56,887 bases of DNA from Pseudonocardiales bacterium (GTDB lineage: Bacteria > Actinomycetota > Actinomycetes > Mycobacteriales > Pseudonocardiaceae): positions 1 to 56,887 of the forward strand of contig JAHEXI010000022.1 in the NCBI GenBank assembly GCA_023252195.1, in the 5' to 3' direction. Of the stretch, positions 17,531-26,485 are shown in pieces. Numbering within the stretch: the stretch's first letter is position 1; each line of letters opens with the position of its first letter. The notes beneath the pieces were generated by a model. It saw only the letters and a program-made list of their open reading frames with translations. It was not told the origin of the DNA and searched no databases. Position numbers and translations under genes: made by a program.

Positions 17531-17761
17531 GTCTGCCCTTCGCGTCCGCGATCACTGGAATCACGGCCGGGAGCCCGGGGCTCATCGGGGTCCGCCGGCT
17601 CCCGGCCGTGACGGGGAGCCCCGGCGGCGTCTTAGGCGGGCGCGGCACCAGGGCACCCTGCTCGTTCACATTCGCGACGAGCTGAAATAATCTTTGCTCT
17701 GGCGCGGTATCAGCGGAAGGACACCAGCCCGCCATCAGGACGCCACGGACCCGCCGAGGAG

Positions 17762-18907
17762 TTGAGAGGGTTGGCCAACCGGCCGCCGCGGACGCTGCTC
17801 GAACAGCGCATCCGCCAGCGATGCATGACCTACGAGGAGTTCGTACAACACGCCGAAGCCTTCGCCCGCGACAATCACGAACCCGGCACGCTGAGCCTGC
17901 GGCACCTCCAGCGACTCGTCAGCGGCCAAACTCACAGCTCGCTTCGACCAGCCACAGCGCGACTGCTCGAACGACTCTTAGGTGAACCCATTGTGGCCCT
18001 CCTCGCACCGCCGAAGGCCGTTGCGGACGAGGGCGAGAATCCCGCCGACGAATTACGTCGGCTACTCGACGCCGCCCGACGCGTTGACCGCTGGACCATC
18101 ACACTTCTGCACCAACAACTCGACGCGATCCGCCGACTCGACCGGCAACTCGGTGCCGTCGTCGTCCGAGACGAACTCAACACCAAGATCCGTCAAGTCC
18201 AACGGCTCGCCGCGCACAGCCTCGCTCCCGGCAGCAGGGAACCGCTCGCCGGGCTGCTCTCCGAGATGCACACCCTCGCCGGCTGGCAAGCACTCGACCT
18301 CGGCGACGTACCCAACTCCTGGCAACACTACGAACACGCCCGATCGGCCGCCGCACAATCCGAGTCCATCTCGCACGAATCGCACGCCGCTGCCGAACAA
18401 GCGTTCGTGCTCATCGACGCTGGAGCTACCGGTGACGCGGTCGACCTACTCGACGGCGCCCGACGCCGCGCCGACGCGACCACGCCCCGCATCCTGCGAG
18501 CATGGCTAACCGCCGCGCAGGGCGAAGCCCTCGCGGCCCACGGCGACCGGACAGCCAGCCTGCGCGCGTTCGACAGGGCGGCCGAACTGCTGCCGAGCGA
18601 CACCGCTGATGAACGACCCTACGTGGCACTTGACGCCGTGCACCTCGCGCGCTGGCGCGGCCACACGCTCGCCCACTTCGGCGACCCTGATGCCACCGCT
18701 GTCCTCACCGACGCACTCGCCCAACTCGACCCGTCGTTCGTCCGCGCCGAAACCGCACTCCGCGTTGACCTCGCGACCGCCCTTGCCGCCAACGGCCACC
18801 GAGACGAGGCACGCACCCACGCCGACCATGCAGCCCGGCTCGCGACGCAAGTCGGCTCAGCACGCCAGCGTCGGCGCATCACAACTCTCTTGGCCGCCGT
18901 CTGCTAA
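17762..18907 (+). CDS. regulator with C-terminal helical repeats (paralogue B)
   Basis: 381 residues from TTG 17762; TTG 17771 is better spaced from GAGGAG at 17755-17760 and would remove three residues. The N-terminus RTLLEQRIRQRCMTYEEFVQ, LSLRHLQRLVSGQ is a degenerate helix-turn-helix. The C-terminal repeats match paralogue A (11857-12981): LAGWQALDLGDVPNSWQHYE, AAEQAFVLIDAGATGDAVDL, RAWLTAAQGEALAAHGDRTA, LLPSD. The two paralogues flank the xis/whiB/ftsK module in opposite orientation. The target is unknown; control of element genes by a small signal is a reasonable inference. Confidence 0.7.
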   Translation: MRGLANRPPRTLLEQRIRQRCMTYEEFVQHAEAFARDNHEPGTLSLRHLQRLVSGQTHSSLRPATARLLERLLGEPIVALLAPPKAVADEGENPADELRRLLDAARRVDRWTITLLHQQLDAIRRLDRQLGAVVVRDELNTKIRQVQRLAAHSLAPGSREPLAGLLSEMHTLAGWQALDLGDVPNSWQHYEHARSAAAQSESISHESHAAAEQAFVLIDAGATGDAVDLLDGARRRADATTPRILRAWLTAAQGEALAAHGDRTASLRAFDRAAELLPSDTADERPYVALDAVHLARWRGHTLAHFGDPDATAVLTDALAQLDPSFVRAETALRVDLATALAANGHRDEARTHADHAARLATQVGSARQRRRITTLLAAVC

Positions 18908-19289
18908 CCCGGCGGAGCACACCGATGCGATCATCAACTTGCGACGGCTGGTCCAAACGACGCCGAGGCCGGCGAGTGCCGGGGCGCGCGAACTCTCCGG
19001 GTCGGAGTCACTGAACCGTTCCGCACGGCCCGCTGACAGCTGTACGGATAGCGGGGGTAATTGAGAATCTCTCGCCTACCACCTATCTGAGAATGTGCTG
19101 GTCAGAGCTGTCCCAGGTCGTGCACGGGGTCTGGGTGGCCCCGTCCGGTGATCAGGTGTCCGGTTGGGGTTCGGCTACTGGGACTCGCCGTGACCGGTGA
19201 GGAGACGATCGACATCGAGGTGGTTGAGGGCCTGGGCCGGTGTGTGTCCGGTTCGATCAGGTGGACGGGCAGCGGTGGCCCACGTTCGG
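18908..19289. other. gene-free stretch
   Basis: No credible coding frame or RNA. It spans the boundary between the mobile module and the ABC-transporter stub and may contain an old recombination junction. Confidence 0.35.
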
Positions 19290-19481
19290 CCATCCTCATC
19301 GCGCACCGCCTGCCAGACCGCGAAATCGGCCGATCGAATTGTGGTGCTGGACCGGGGCCAGATCGCCGAAGTCGGGTCTCACGAGCAGCTACTCACGTCC
19401 GGCGGAAAGTACGCGTCGATGTGGCAGGCGTTCGAACTCGCCGACAGCTCCGGCCCGCACTGCGCGGGCACGGTCATCTAA
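19290..19481 (+). pseudogene. C-terminal stub of an ABC transporter ATPase
   Basis: After a frame change near 19305, the plus strand reads ILIAHRL, then QTAKSADRIVVLDRGQIAEV, GSHEQLLTSGGKYASMWQAF. This is the H-loop and D-loop-distal C-terminus of a multidrug/lipid-type ABC exporter (AHRL...ADRIxVLxxGxIxExGxHxxL). Walker A, signature motif and membrane domain are all absent. The stop TAA shares its last A with the ATG of the following methyltransferase, so the original genes were translationally coupled. The rest of the transporter was probably lost when the adjacent element was acquired. Confidence 0.75.
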
Positions 19482-20320
19482 TGTCGATGAACGTGCCCGC
19501 CGAATCCCGGCCAGCGACTGAGTATCTGTTCGGGGCTGGCGATGAAGAAATCGCCAGGTTGCTCGAACGGGCCGGGCGCCGGCGGCTTGCCTCCGAGGTG
19601 TTGCTTGATCAGCTCGCGGTGGCGCCGGGGTGGAATGTGCTCGACGTCGGGTGTGGCCCGCTGGGCATTCTGGATCTGCTCGCCGAGCGCGTGGGCGACG
19701 CCGGATCCGTGGTCGGGGTAGACCGTGAACCGGCCATGCTGGCCGCCGCCCGCCGGGTGCTCGCCGAACGGGCCTTGAACCGGGTGCGTCTGGTCCAGGC
19801 CAGCGCCGCTGCGATGCCGCTGCCCGCCGACTCCTTCGACCTGGTTCATGAGCGGTTGGCGCTGGTCAGCCTGGCCGAGGCACCGGACGCGACAGCCGAG
19901 ATGGTCCGGGTGACCCGCCCCGGTGGGTGGGTCGCACTGCAGGAGTACGACCACGTCTCGCTGCTCTGCCAGCCGCCACAACCGGCCTGGGATCTACTCA
20001 TGAACGCCTGGCACCGGGTGCGCGCCGAAGCCGGGATGGACATCACGGTCGGCCGCCACCTGCCGGGCCTGCTGCGGGCGGCAGGGCTGGGAGACATCAC
20101 CGTGGAGGTACACAGTTCGGTCCGCCGGTCCGGGGCGGACGGGCACGTGCTGCCCCTGTACATGGCAGCCACGCACAGGGACCGGATGACCACGGTAGGC
20201 GGGTTGACCGCAGCCGAGTTGGACGGGGCAGTCGCCGATCTCACCGCGCACCTCGATGATCCCAACACCATCGTGGTCAACCCGCTGCTGTTCCAAGCGT
20301 GGGCCCGCAAACAGTCCTGA
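19481..20320 (+). CDS. class I SAM-dependent methyltransferase
   Basis: 279 residues from ATG 19481, overlapping the transporter stub's stop. Motif I VLDVGCGPLGILDLLAERVG near residues 50-69 binds SAM; the acidic motif II VVGVDREPAMLAAARR follows; motif III-like PADSFDLVHERLALVSLAEA and MVRVTRPGGWVALQEYD complete a UbiE/Methyltransf_11-type Rossmann fold. The substrate is unknown. With a coupled exporter upstream it was probably a natural-product tailoring or self-protection gene, but the partner is now gone. No promoter is visible, so it may be poorly expressed. Confidence 0.85.
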   Translation: MSMNVPAESRPATEYLFGAGDEEIARLLERAGRRRLASEVLLDQLAVAPGWNVLDVGCGPLGILDLLAERVGDAGSVVGVDREPAMLAAARRVLAERALNRVRLVQASAAAMPLPADSFDLVHERLALVSLAEAPDATAEMVRVTRPGGWVALQEYDHVSLLCQPPQPAWDLLMNAWHRVRAEAGMDITVGRHLPGLLRAAGLGDITVEVHSSVRRSGADGHVLPLYMAATHRDRMTTVGGLTAAELDGAVADLTAHLDDPNTIVVNPLLFQAWARKQS

Positions 20321-20416
20321 ACGCACCGTAGCTCCTCGCATGCGTGCGTTCGGCCGAGTCGGGCGATTACCGTTGATCGCACTGTCACGTGTTCGTCCTA
20401 GGCAAGGAGCGAAGCG

Positions 20417-21055
20417 GTGGACGTCTATCGGGGTGTGGAGGTCCGCGCCACCTTGGAGGAGGTCTGTGATCCCAGACGGATGGCATTGCTGGTCTACGAC
20501 ATGCAGGTCAGGGTGCTGAGCCAAATCGCCGGCGCGGATGCGGTGACGGCGCAGGTGTGTGCCGTACTGGACGCGGCGCGCAGCGTCGGGATGCGGACGT
20601 TCTTCACCCGGCACATGACCCTGCCGGTGGAGGTGACCGGGGCCGGCGGGCTGCGCACCGCGATGACCTGGCAACGCACCAAGGACGTGAACACCGTCGT
20701 TTCGACGTTCCCGCGGGACTCACCGCAGTTCCAGCTCGTCCCGGAGGTCGCCCCGCTGGCCAGCGAAGCGGTGCTGGACAAGATCGCCATGTCGGCATTC
20801 GTCGGTACCCCGCTGGACCTCGCCCTGCGCGATGCCGGCATCGAGGCGTTCGCCGTCGTCGGGGTGGCCCTGGAGGTGGGCATCGAACCCACCGTTCGGC
20901 ACGCCCTGGACCTCGGTTACCTGCCAGTGGTCATCGTCGACGCCTGCGGCTACGGCAACCAGGAGGCGGCCCGGCGGGCGCTGGACCAGCTCGCCTTCTG
21001 CGGCGGCTCCGTGCAGACCGACACCGCCACCGTCTGCACCCTCCTCAAGCGGTAA
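20417..21055 (+). CDS. isochorismatase-fold cysteine-hydrolase-like protein lacking the usual catalytic Cys
   Basis: 212 residues from GTG 20417, with AAGGAG at 20404-20409. The fold markers are MALLVYDMQVRV (catalytic Asp), AVLDKIAMSAFVGTPLDLAL (Lys) and AVVGVALEVGIEPTVRHALD. In cysteine hydrolases the last motif carries Cys (GVxTxxCVxxT); here that position is Gly (EVGIEPT). The sequence is otherwise intact and well conserved looking. Isochorismatases themselves also lack the Cys, so a hydrolase of a vinyl ether or a non-thiol chemistry is possible. It is separated from the methyltransferase by 96 bp and has its own ribosome site. Confidence 0.78.
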   Translation: MDVYRGVEVRATLEEVCDPRRMALLVYDMQVRVLSQIAGADAVTAQVCAVLDAARSVGMRTFFTRHMTLPVEVTGAGGLRTAMTWQRTKDVNTVVSTFPRDSPQFQLVPEVAPLASEAVLDKIAMSAFVGTPLDLALRDAGIEAFAVVGVALEVGIEPTVRHALDLGYLPVVIVDACGYGNQEAARRALDQLAFCGGSVQTDTATVCTLLKR

Positions 21056-21071
21056 GGCACTGCAGCGGGTC

Positions 21072-21392
21072 TCAGGTCGTGTTGCTGGGTAGCAGGAATA
21101 GTTCGTCGGGGTAGCACCAGGCCCAGTCCTCGCCCGGCTCGAAGGAACGGATCAGTGGGTGCGTGCTGGCCTGCCAATGTCCGGTGGCGTGCCGTCGAGG
21201 TGAGTTGTCACAGCACCCCACGTGACCGCACTCGAGGCACTCCCGCAGGTGCACCCACCGGGTGCCCTCGCGCAGGCAGTCCTCGCAGCCTTGGGTGGTC
21301 GAGGGCGTGACGTCGGCGATCCGGTCCAGGTGGCCGCAGGTCGCGTTGGTGGGATTGCTGTCGGCGCCGCCGGCAACGAGGTAGCTGGTCAT
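21072..21392 (-). CDS. UBP-type zinc finger protein
   Basis: 106 residues from ATG 21392, with GGGAGG just upstream; an in-frame start at 21455 is less likely. The zinc-binding pattern is complete: CGHLDRI, GCEDCLREGTRWVHLRECLE, CGHVGCCDNSPRRHATGHWQ, ASTHPLIRSFEPGEDWAWCY. This is the ZnF-UBP domain known from eukaryotic deubiquitinases and found as a stand-alone protein in actinobacteria. The role there is unknown. It follows the broken ltrA gene on the same strand and may have been co-transcribed with it. Confidence 0.85.
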   Translation of the reverse strand: MTSYLVAGGADSNPTNATCGHLDRIADVTPSTTQGCEDCLREGTRWVHLRECLECGHVGCCDNSPRRHATGHWQASTHPLIRSFEPGEDWAWCYPDELFLLPSNTT

Positions 21393-21482
21393 ATTGCCTC
21401 CCAGGGTAGGGCGCTCCCCATTGTCCAGTAGCTTCCTGGCTTCGGCCGGATCCACTTCGCCCGTCAGATGGCCCGGACGAGG

Positions 21483-22122
21483 TCAGGCGGAGCGGGAGAG
21501 CAGCGGCACCGACCGGCCGGTGCTGATGATCCAGTGCTCCCAGACATTCACAGTGATCAGGATGGCGACGGTGACGGTGAGGACGGCGAGGCCGGGCACA
21601 AGGTGGGCCAGGACGGCGACGGCGCTCAACAGGAGGCCGGCGGTGACCCGGGTGACGCTGGGGGCGCCGAACATCCGCCAGCGGTTGTAGCTGAAGGTGA
21701 AGGTGAACAACGCGGTGCCGGCAGGCAGCAGGAGCGCGGCCATGCCGTGTGCGGTGCCGGTGGGGTCGGTAGGCCCCGGCGAACACCACCGGCGCGCCGC
21801 GGGGCGTCCCGAGCGCGTGTGGTGCGGCCACCGCCATGACCAGGGTGAAGGCGCCGCAGGTGAACAGCAGCAGCCGCTGGGCGTGGGTCTCCTCGACCGC
21901 GTTGACCAGCAGGGTGACCGCCACCCAGACCCACCACAACGGGCCCAGCACCAGCAGGGTCTGGCCCAGTGCGGCCAAGGACGGGTGCTGGGCGAGCAGG
22001 TGAGCGGTCTGGGTGACGGCGAAGACCAGCACCAGGTCGAAGAAGAGTTCCGCCCAGGTCGACCGGGCGTGCGCCTCAGTGAGCTGCGACGCCTCGCCGG
22101 CTTCGGTGGGCGGGTTGGTCAT
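21483..22122 (-). pseudogene. broken LtrA-like (low temperature requirement) membrane protein
   Basis: ATG 22122 starts with TEAHARSTWAELFFDLVLVF, AVTQTAHLLAQHPSLAALGQ and GPLWWVWVAVTLLVNAVE, the conserved LtrA N-terminus (ELFFDLVFVxA). The frame is lost around 21770. A second frame supplies GMAALLLPAGTALFTFTFSY, NRWRMFG and a hydrophobic tail ending at 21483, resembling the LtrA C-terminus. Together they give about 210 residues against about 370 for the family, so a large internal piece is missing as well as the frame. The start overlaps the upstream iron-sulfur/globin gene's stop by 4 bp. Confidence 0.7.
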
Positions 22123-24006
22123 GGCGGTGTTCCACCGTCGGTCCAGCGGGCGAAGACCTCGACCTGCTCCGCTGGCCAGACGCCGTCGCACGGCATCGAC
22201 CCGGCCCGGACCTGCGCCAAGATCGCCCTGGCGTGGGCGACGACGTCGTCATAGGACCACAGATCGAAGGCGAAGCGCATCGAGTTGGCGAAGCTGACCT
22301 CCTCGTCCGGTCCGGGCAGTGCGACCGGTTGGGCGTCGTCGGAGGCGGGTGCCAGGGCCGAGATCCGGAACCCGGGGTGGCGTTGCAGACCCACCACCAG
22401 TGCGGCATCGGCATCGCCGCTGGTGGGTGCGCGGTGCTCTGCGAGTTCTCCACGGCCAACCGGGAACCCCACTGCAGGTAGCCGGTGAACGCGGCCTGGA
22501 ACTCCGCGTCGTTGGGCAGCCCGGCGTCGGCGGCGGACTGCGCCAGCAGCGTCACCCAGCGGGCTCGCTGGGCTTCGGTCAGGCTCTTGCCGACGTGCTG
22601 GGAGATCATCCGGGAGTACCCGCCGTAGGTCTGGCTGTAGTTGGCCGGCCCGCCGAAGACCTCGCCAAGCCAGGCCGCGACCCGCTCTGGATGGTCCGGG
22701 GACATGGTCGCGAACAGCGGTGCGAGCAGCGGATCTTCCGGCACGTACTTCCCGTAGAAGATCTCGGTCATCCGCAGCAGCGCGGGCAACCCGCCGGCCC
22801 ACTCGAACAACGTCGGCTCCTCGGCCGGCGCCGGATCGGCGAAGTTGATGTAGTAGTGCATCCCGGAGCAGAACGGTTTGTTCTGCGAGTGCCCGCACCG
22901 GCACAGGGCATAGTGCTCCGCCGAAGCACCTGCGGCCGGGGTTCGGGGTTGCCTTCGCCGTCGGTCAACACCGGCCCGCCGGTGATCCGGTAGGGGCCGT
23001 CGCGGGACACCTCGATCGCCGGCGCTCGGCCGGTCTGGTCGACCTGCTCGCGGGCCTCCCGACCGTCGATGGCGTAGCTCAGCGCCCCGGACGGGCAGGC
23101 CCGTACCGCGCGGGTGATGTCGTCCAGCCGGCCACCCGATGGGGTCACGAACGGTTCGCTGCCGGCGTGGAAGACGGTGGACAGCCGGTCGGTGCAGAAC
23201 CCGGAGTGCTGGCAGATGCCGCGGTTGTCAAAGATCGTGGCCTGCACACCGTCGTAGCCGTCCCGCCGGTCCGGTGCCCGCTGGGGGTCCTTGGTGCCGG
23301 TGAACCCGTTGGTGGCATGCGTGCCGTCGCACCACGGTTTGCTGCCCGAGCCACTGCAGCGGCACAGCGCCATCGTCGGCGCCACCGGGAGCGCCTCGCC
23401 GAGGTGGTTGGTCACCGCCGCGGCGTTGGTGACCAGGTACGGGCCGTCAGTGGCGACCTGAATACCGGCGGGCAGGCCGGCCTGGAGCTCCTGCAACTCG
23501 GCGAGCCGGGCCGCTTTGTCTTCGGCTCCGACCAGCTGGATAGCCAGATCCTGTAGTGCCGCGGTGGCCTCGACCAGCTCGGATGGCGTGTCGGGGTGGG
23601 CGCGCAACCGGGTGGCTGCAACCGCCAGCTGCCACAGCAGCTCGGGCACCGACCCCGATGGGGCCTCAGCTACATCTACCGACCCGGTCACGCCGCCAGC
23701 CGGCATCCAGGCGGCCACGGCGGCCAGCGGGCGCAGCACGCTATGCACTAGTGGCTGCGCCACCCGTGAGTGGCGATACGAGCTATCACTCGTATCGCCA
23801 CTCACGGGCGCGCAGCGCACAACCTCGTGTACGGCGATGAACAAACCGGCGACCGGGCCCGAAACCCCGGCCACGGCGGTAGCCAGCTGCCCGGCACGAG
23901 CCACTAGCGCCACCAACCCTGCGGGTGGCTCCGCTGCTGCGGGGGTTGGCGCAGCGGGCGTGGCACCGCCCCAGTCGCCGAAATGTGCGGCGAGTGCGTC
24001 GGCCAT
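22119..24006 (-). pseudogene. CDGSH / 4Fe-4S / CDGSH / truncated-globin fusion gene with two frameshifts
   Basis: Domains in order on the minus strand: an N-terminal helical region; CDGSH motif CRCSGSGSKPWCDGTH near 23340; divergent ferredoxin motif CQHSGFCTDRLSTVF...VRACPSGALSYAIDG near 23070-23220; a second CDGSH motif CRCGHSQNKPFCSGMH near 22870; a truncated haemoglobin (LFEWAGGLPALLRMTEIFYG, VPEDPLLAPLFATMSPDHPE, GGYSRMISQHVGK); and a tail FAFDLWSYDDVVAHARAILA. One base is missing in a C-run near 22940 and another near 22400; restoring both gives one protein. I took ATG 24006 as start, but the frame stays open upstream into a foreign zinc-finger segment. The tail also lacks about 14 residues present in relatives. 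Redox or NO handling is inferred. Confidence 0.72.
23763..23808. repeat. 20-bp perfect inverted repeat inside the iron-sulfur/globin gene
   Basis: The arms are CCCGTGAGTGGCGATACGAG at 23763-23782 and its exact reverse complement at 23789-23808, with a 6-base loop CTATCA. It encodes the low-complexity linker PVSGDTSDSSYRHSR on the minus strand without breaking the frame. It looks like an in-frame insertion of a hairpin element into a tolerant linker. Confidence 0.8.
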
Positions 24007-24035
24007 CTCCACCAGCGCGGCACCGCGGTCGCAGG

Positions 24036-24228
24036 CTCCGAAGGTCCTGACCGCTTCGTGGAAGCAGATCCCGCAGATACGCCCGTCGGGCCAGTGGGCC
24101 CGCAGCTTGCCGGCGGATCTCCGGCACCGGTCGCAGGTGTGCTCGCCGGTCGTGCGGGGGCGCCCGCGTGGTCGCCGCGACGCGATGGGCTTAGTGGTCA
24201 GCGCCGGAAGTCCCTCGGGGGTTGACAC
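24036..24228 (-). pseudogene. zinc-finger N-terminus of an integrase-associated protein, truncated and fused
   Basis: The segment PRGRPRTTGEHTCDRCRRSA, GKLRAHWPDGRICGICFHEA, VRTFGACD has two CxxC knuckles and the WPDGRICxxCxxxAxRTxGxC pattern that I recall from the start of long actinobacterial proteins linked to site-specific recombination. Homology stops after FGACD, where the reading frame runs straight into the iron-sulfur/globin protein. A GTG at 24228 could start it, without a ribosome site. The rest of the parent gene is gone. Confidence 0.45.
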
Positions 24229-24251
24229 AAAGGTTGGGTATGTGGGCTGGT

Positions 24252-24578
24252 TCAGTGGCCGGAGTGTGTCAGGTGTAGATCGCAGGCGCAGTCGAGTGCG
24301 TCTTGGGGGCTGCCGGCGAAGGTGCCCGTGGGCAGGATCGAGTCGTTGTAGCCGTTGCTGCTGGCCAGGTAGATCGCGAATCCCCAGCGGACGGCTGATC
24401 CGCCGTAGCGCAGGCGCATCAGCGGCAGGGTCTCGCCGTCTGTTAGCTCGCCGTCGATGTAGGCGAAGGTGCCGCGGTAGCGCACCGTCACGCTGCACAG
24501 CTGGGGCCAGTGGTCGCGGGCGTGGGCGCTCAGGCGCTGGGCCAAGGAGGTCTTGGTGGACTCGGGGATCGCCGGCAC
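24252..24578 (-). CDS. hypothetical protein, integrase-neighbour type
   Basis: 108 residues from ATG 24578. It contains LAQRLSAHARDHWPQLCSVT, VRYRGTFAYIDGELTDGETL, PLMRLRYGGSAVRWGFAIYL, FAGSPQDALDCACDLHLTHS. I recall this type of small protein beside site-specific recombinase genes in actinobacteria, but I cannot assign a function. It ends only 24 bp before the truncated zinc-finger segment, which belongs to the same gene neighbourhood, so both may be the surviving edge of one lost element. Confidence 0.6.
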   Translation of the reverse strand: MPAIPESTKTSLAQRLSAHARDHWPQLCSVTVRYRGTFAYIDGELTDGETLPLMRLRYGGSAVRWGFAIYLASSNGYNDSILPTGTFAGSPQDALDCACDLHLTHSGH

Positions 24579-24673
24579 GAGGTCTATCGTGCCGCCTCGG
24601 CGTGTCCCGCGGGTCAGAGAGCGGGTGATCGGACATCCTCCCGGATCATTCTTTGTGATCTTCGTGGAGGACG

Positions 24674-25215
24674 GTGCCGGTGCCGGCTTGGCGTGCTTGC
24701 CAGATCATCTTGACGGCGTCGGAGCGCCACCGGCTCAAGAAGCTGGTTCGGACCCATACCGCCGCCCAGCGCGACGTACCCGCGCGAGCATCGTGCTGCT
24801 GGCGGCTAGGTCGCTGTCGAACAACCAGATCGCGTCCCGGTTGGGGATCAGTGTGGACACCGTGCGCACCTGGCGTGGCCGTTACCCCGCCGAGGGTCGC
24901 GGCGGGTTGGCCGACCGGCCCCGGTCGGGCCGCCCGCCGACGTTCACCCCGGTGCAGGTCGCCGAGTTCAAGTCCCTGGCCTGCCAGTTGCCCGCCGAGC
25001 ACGAGGTGCCACTGTTGGTGTGGAGTTGCCCGGAGCTGGCCCGCGAGGCCGTCACCGCCGGCATCGTCGAGGCGATCTCGTCCTCCACGGTGCGCCGCTG
25101 GCTCGCCGAGGACGCGATCAAACCCTGGCAGCACCAATCCTGGATCTTCATCCGAGACCCCGACTTCCGGCCTAAACCGAAGTTTCTTGATCATGGCCAT
25201 GTGATACCGCGCTGA
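24674..25215 (+). pseudogene. IS630-family transposase remnant
   Basis: The first frame gives IILTASERHRLKKLVRTHTA, AQRDVPARA; after a one-base shift near 24790 a second frame gives SIVLLAARSLSNNQIASRLG, ISVDTVRTWRGRYPAEGRGG, LADRPRSGRPPTFTP and SSSTVRRWLAEDAIKPWQHQ. This is the two-helix-turn-helix N-terminal domain of IS630-type (Tc1/mariner-like) transposases. The DDE catalytic domain is missing after RDPDF near 25175, and the end was not preserved. It lies against the hypothetical and zinc-finger fragments. Confidence 0.75.
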
Positions 25216-25539
25216 CCAGGGCAGACTCAGAAATTGACCCGGTCCTTCTGTCTACTGCCGTGACCTGCGGAAACTGCCGCCATGGTAAGTACTGATCTAT
25301 GCCACTGGAAGGTGGGACACGCCGAACTTTGTCCACAGGAATCGACGCGGCGGCAGTCCGCGTCGGCTACGCTGATCTACGAATTCGCAGGTCAAGCCCT
25401 TGTAGACAGAAGCTTCGGAGCTTGGCGCAGCATCATGCCTGGTCACAGCAGCGTACCACCGCCAAGATCAAGAAACTTCGGATTAATCAGCAGTCCGGAA
25501 AAAACAAGGCGGCCCACCGCAGCCCCGGGGCGTGTGCCC
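25216..25539. other. gene-free stretch
   Basis: Two overlapping frames exist but have no ribosome site, no recognisable motif and high Arg/Ser content. I regard it as decayed mobile-element DNA. Confidence 0.35.
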
Positions 25540-25890
25540 TCATGAGCGTGCGCTGGGGTTGCTGGGGGGCTGGTGATTGGTGGTGTGCTGGAGCTGGGCG
25601 ATGTGCCGCTGCGCTGCGGTGAGTTGGTGTTCGAGGCTGACGATGCGGGTAGCGGCGGCTAGCGGCATGTTCTCATCGAGCAGTTCCCGCACCCGGATGG
25701 CCAGGGCGAGATCGGTGCGGCTGTAGCGGCGTTGCCCGCCGGCGGAGCGACCGGGTGTTAAGAGCCCGGCGGCGTCGAGGCTGCGCAGGAAGGCTGGTTG
25801 CACGCCGAGCAGGTCCACGGCTAGGCCCATGGTGTAGGCGGGGTAGTCCTGGTCATCGAGTTTGTCCTGCATGCCCTGCGGTGGTGTCAC
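25540..25890 (-). CDS. MerR-family regulator (HspR-like)
   Basis: 116 residues from GTG 25890; ATG 25872 is an alternative and neither start has a strong ribosome site. MerR helix-turn-helix and wing: YTMGLAVDLLGVQPAFLRSL, DAAGLLTPGRSAGGQRRYSR, TDLALAIRVRELLDENMPLA. A coiled-coil dimerisation helix LEHQLTAAQRHIAQLQH follows. The pattern Y.MxxAxxLLGVxPxxLRxxDxxGLxxPxRxxGGxRRYS fits the HspR/MerR group that controls heat-shock genes. An hsp20 gene lies on the opposite strand about 600 bp away, so it is a candidate repressor of it. Confidence 0.78.
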   Translation of the reverse strand: MTPPQGMQDKLDDQDYPAYTMGLAVDLLGVQPAFLRSLDAAGLLTPGRSAGGQRRYSRTDLALAIRVRELLDENMPLAAATRIVSLEHQLTAAQRHIAQLQHTTNHQPPSNPSARS

Positions 25891-26485
25891 CTGTTCCCCG
25901 GAGTCGCGAACGGGGCCCTGGCCGCCGTCGGGTTCGCGGCGGCCAGGGCCCAGCGTTGTTGTGACCCCGTCCCGGTGCTCGACCAGGACGGAGAGCGCTC
26001 TCCGTGGGCGACGCTAACCCCCTCAGGGTGGGGCTATCGCCGCGTGGTCCGGATCACTCCCGGGCCGGGTGGTCGCGGTGCCAGAGCGCAACGCACCAGC
26101 GCCACCAATGTCACAGTCCGCGGCCATCACCTCCTTACGAAGGAAACAACATCGTGCTGTAGCGCGGGAAACCCTATAACAGCTCCGCACGAGTTGTCTA
26201 CCCCCTCGTGGGCAGTACTGGGCCCCGACCACCGTGGACAAGCCGTGGTCAGGCCCGACGCGGCGCCGGAACACTGGAGGCACCAGGGCACCGGCTACCC
26301 GACACCAACCTTTCGTGACCAGCGCATTCACCCGATCTCCGGTGGCTTCCTGCGTCCAGTGGTATCAAGGACTATCGATCGTCGAGAACATCTTCACATC
26401 GTTGACCGTTGGCGGTATATTGCTGCACCGCTACCGCAGTGTGTACCGATCGCGTCGTGACGACGCTGGGGAAGGAGAGACCACG
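25891..26485. other. divergent intergenic region, merR-like gene to hsp20
   Basis: 595 bp with no credible gene. It must carry the promoters of the merR-like gene and hsp20. I do not find a full HAIR-type operator (CTTGAGT-N7-ACTCAAG). The hsp20 ribosome site GAAGGAGAG is at 26471-26479. Confidence 0.45.
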
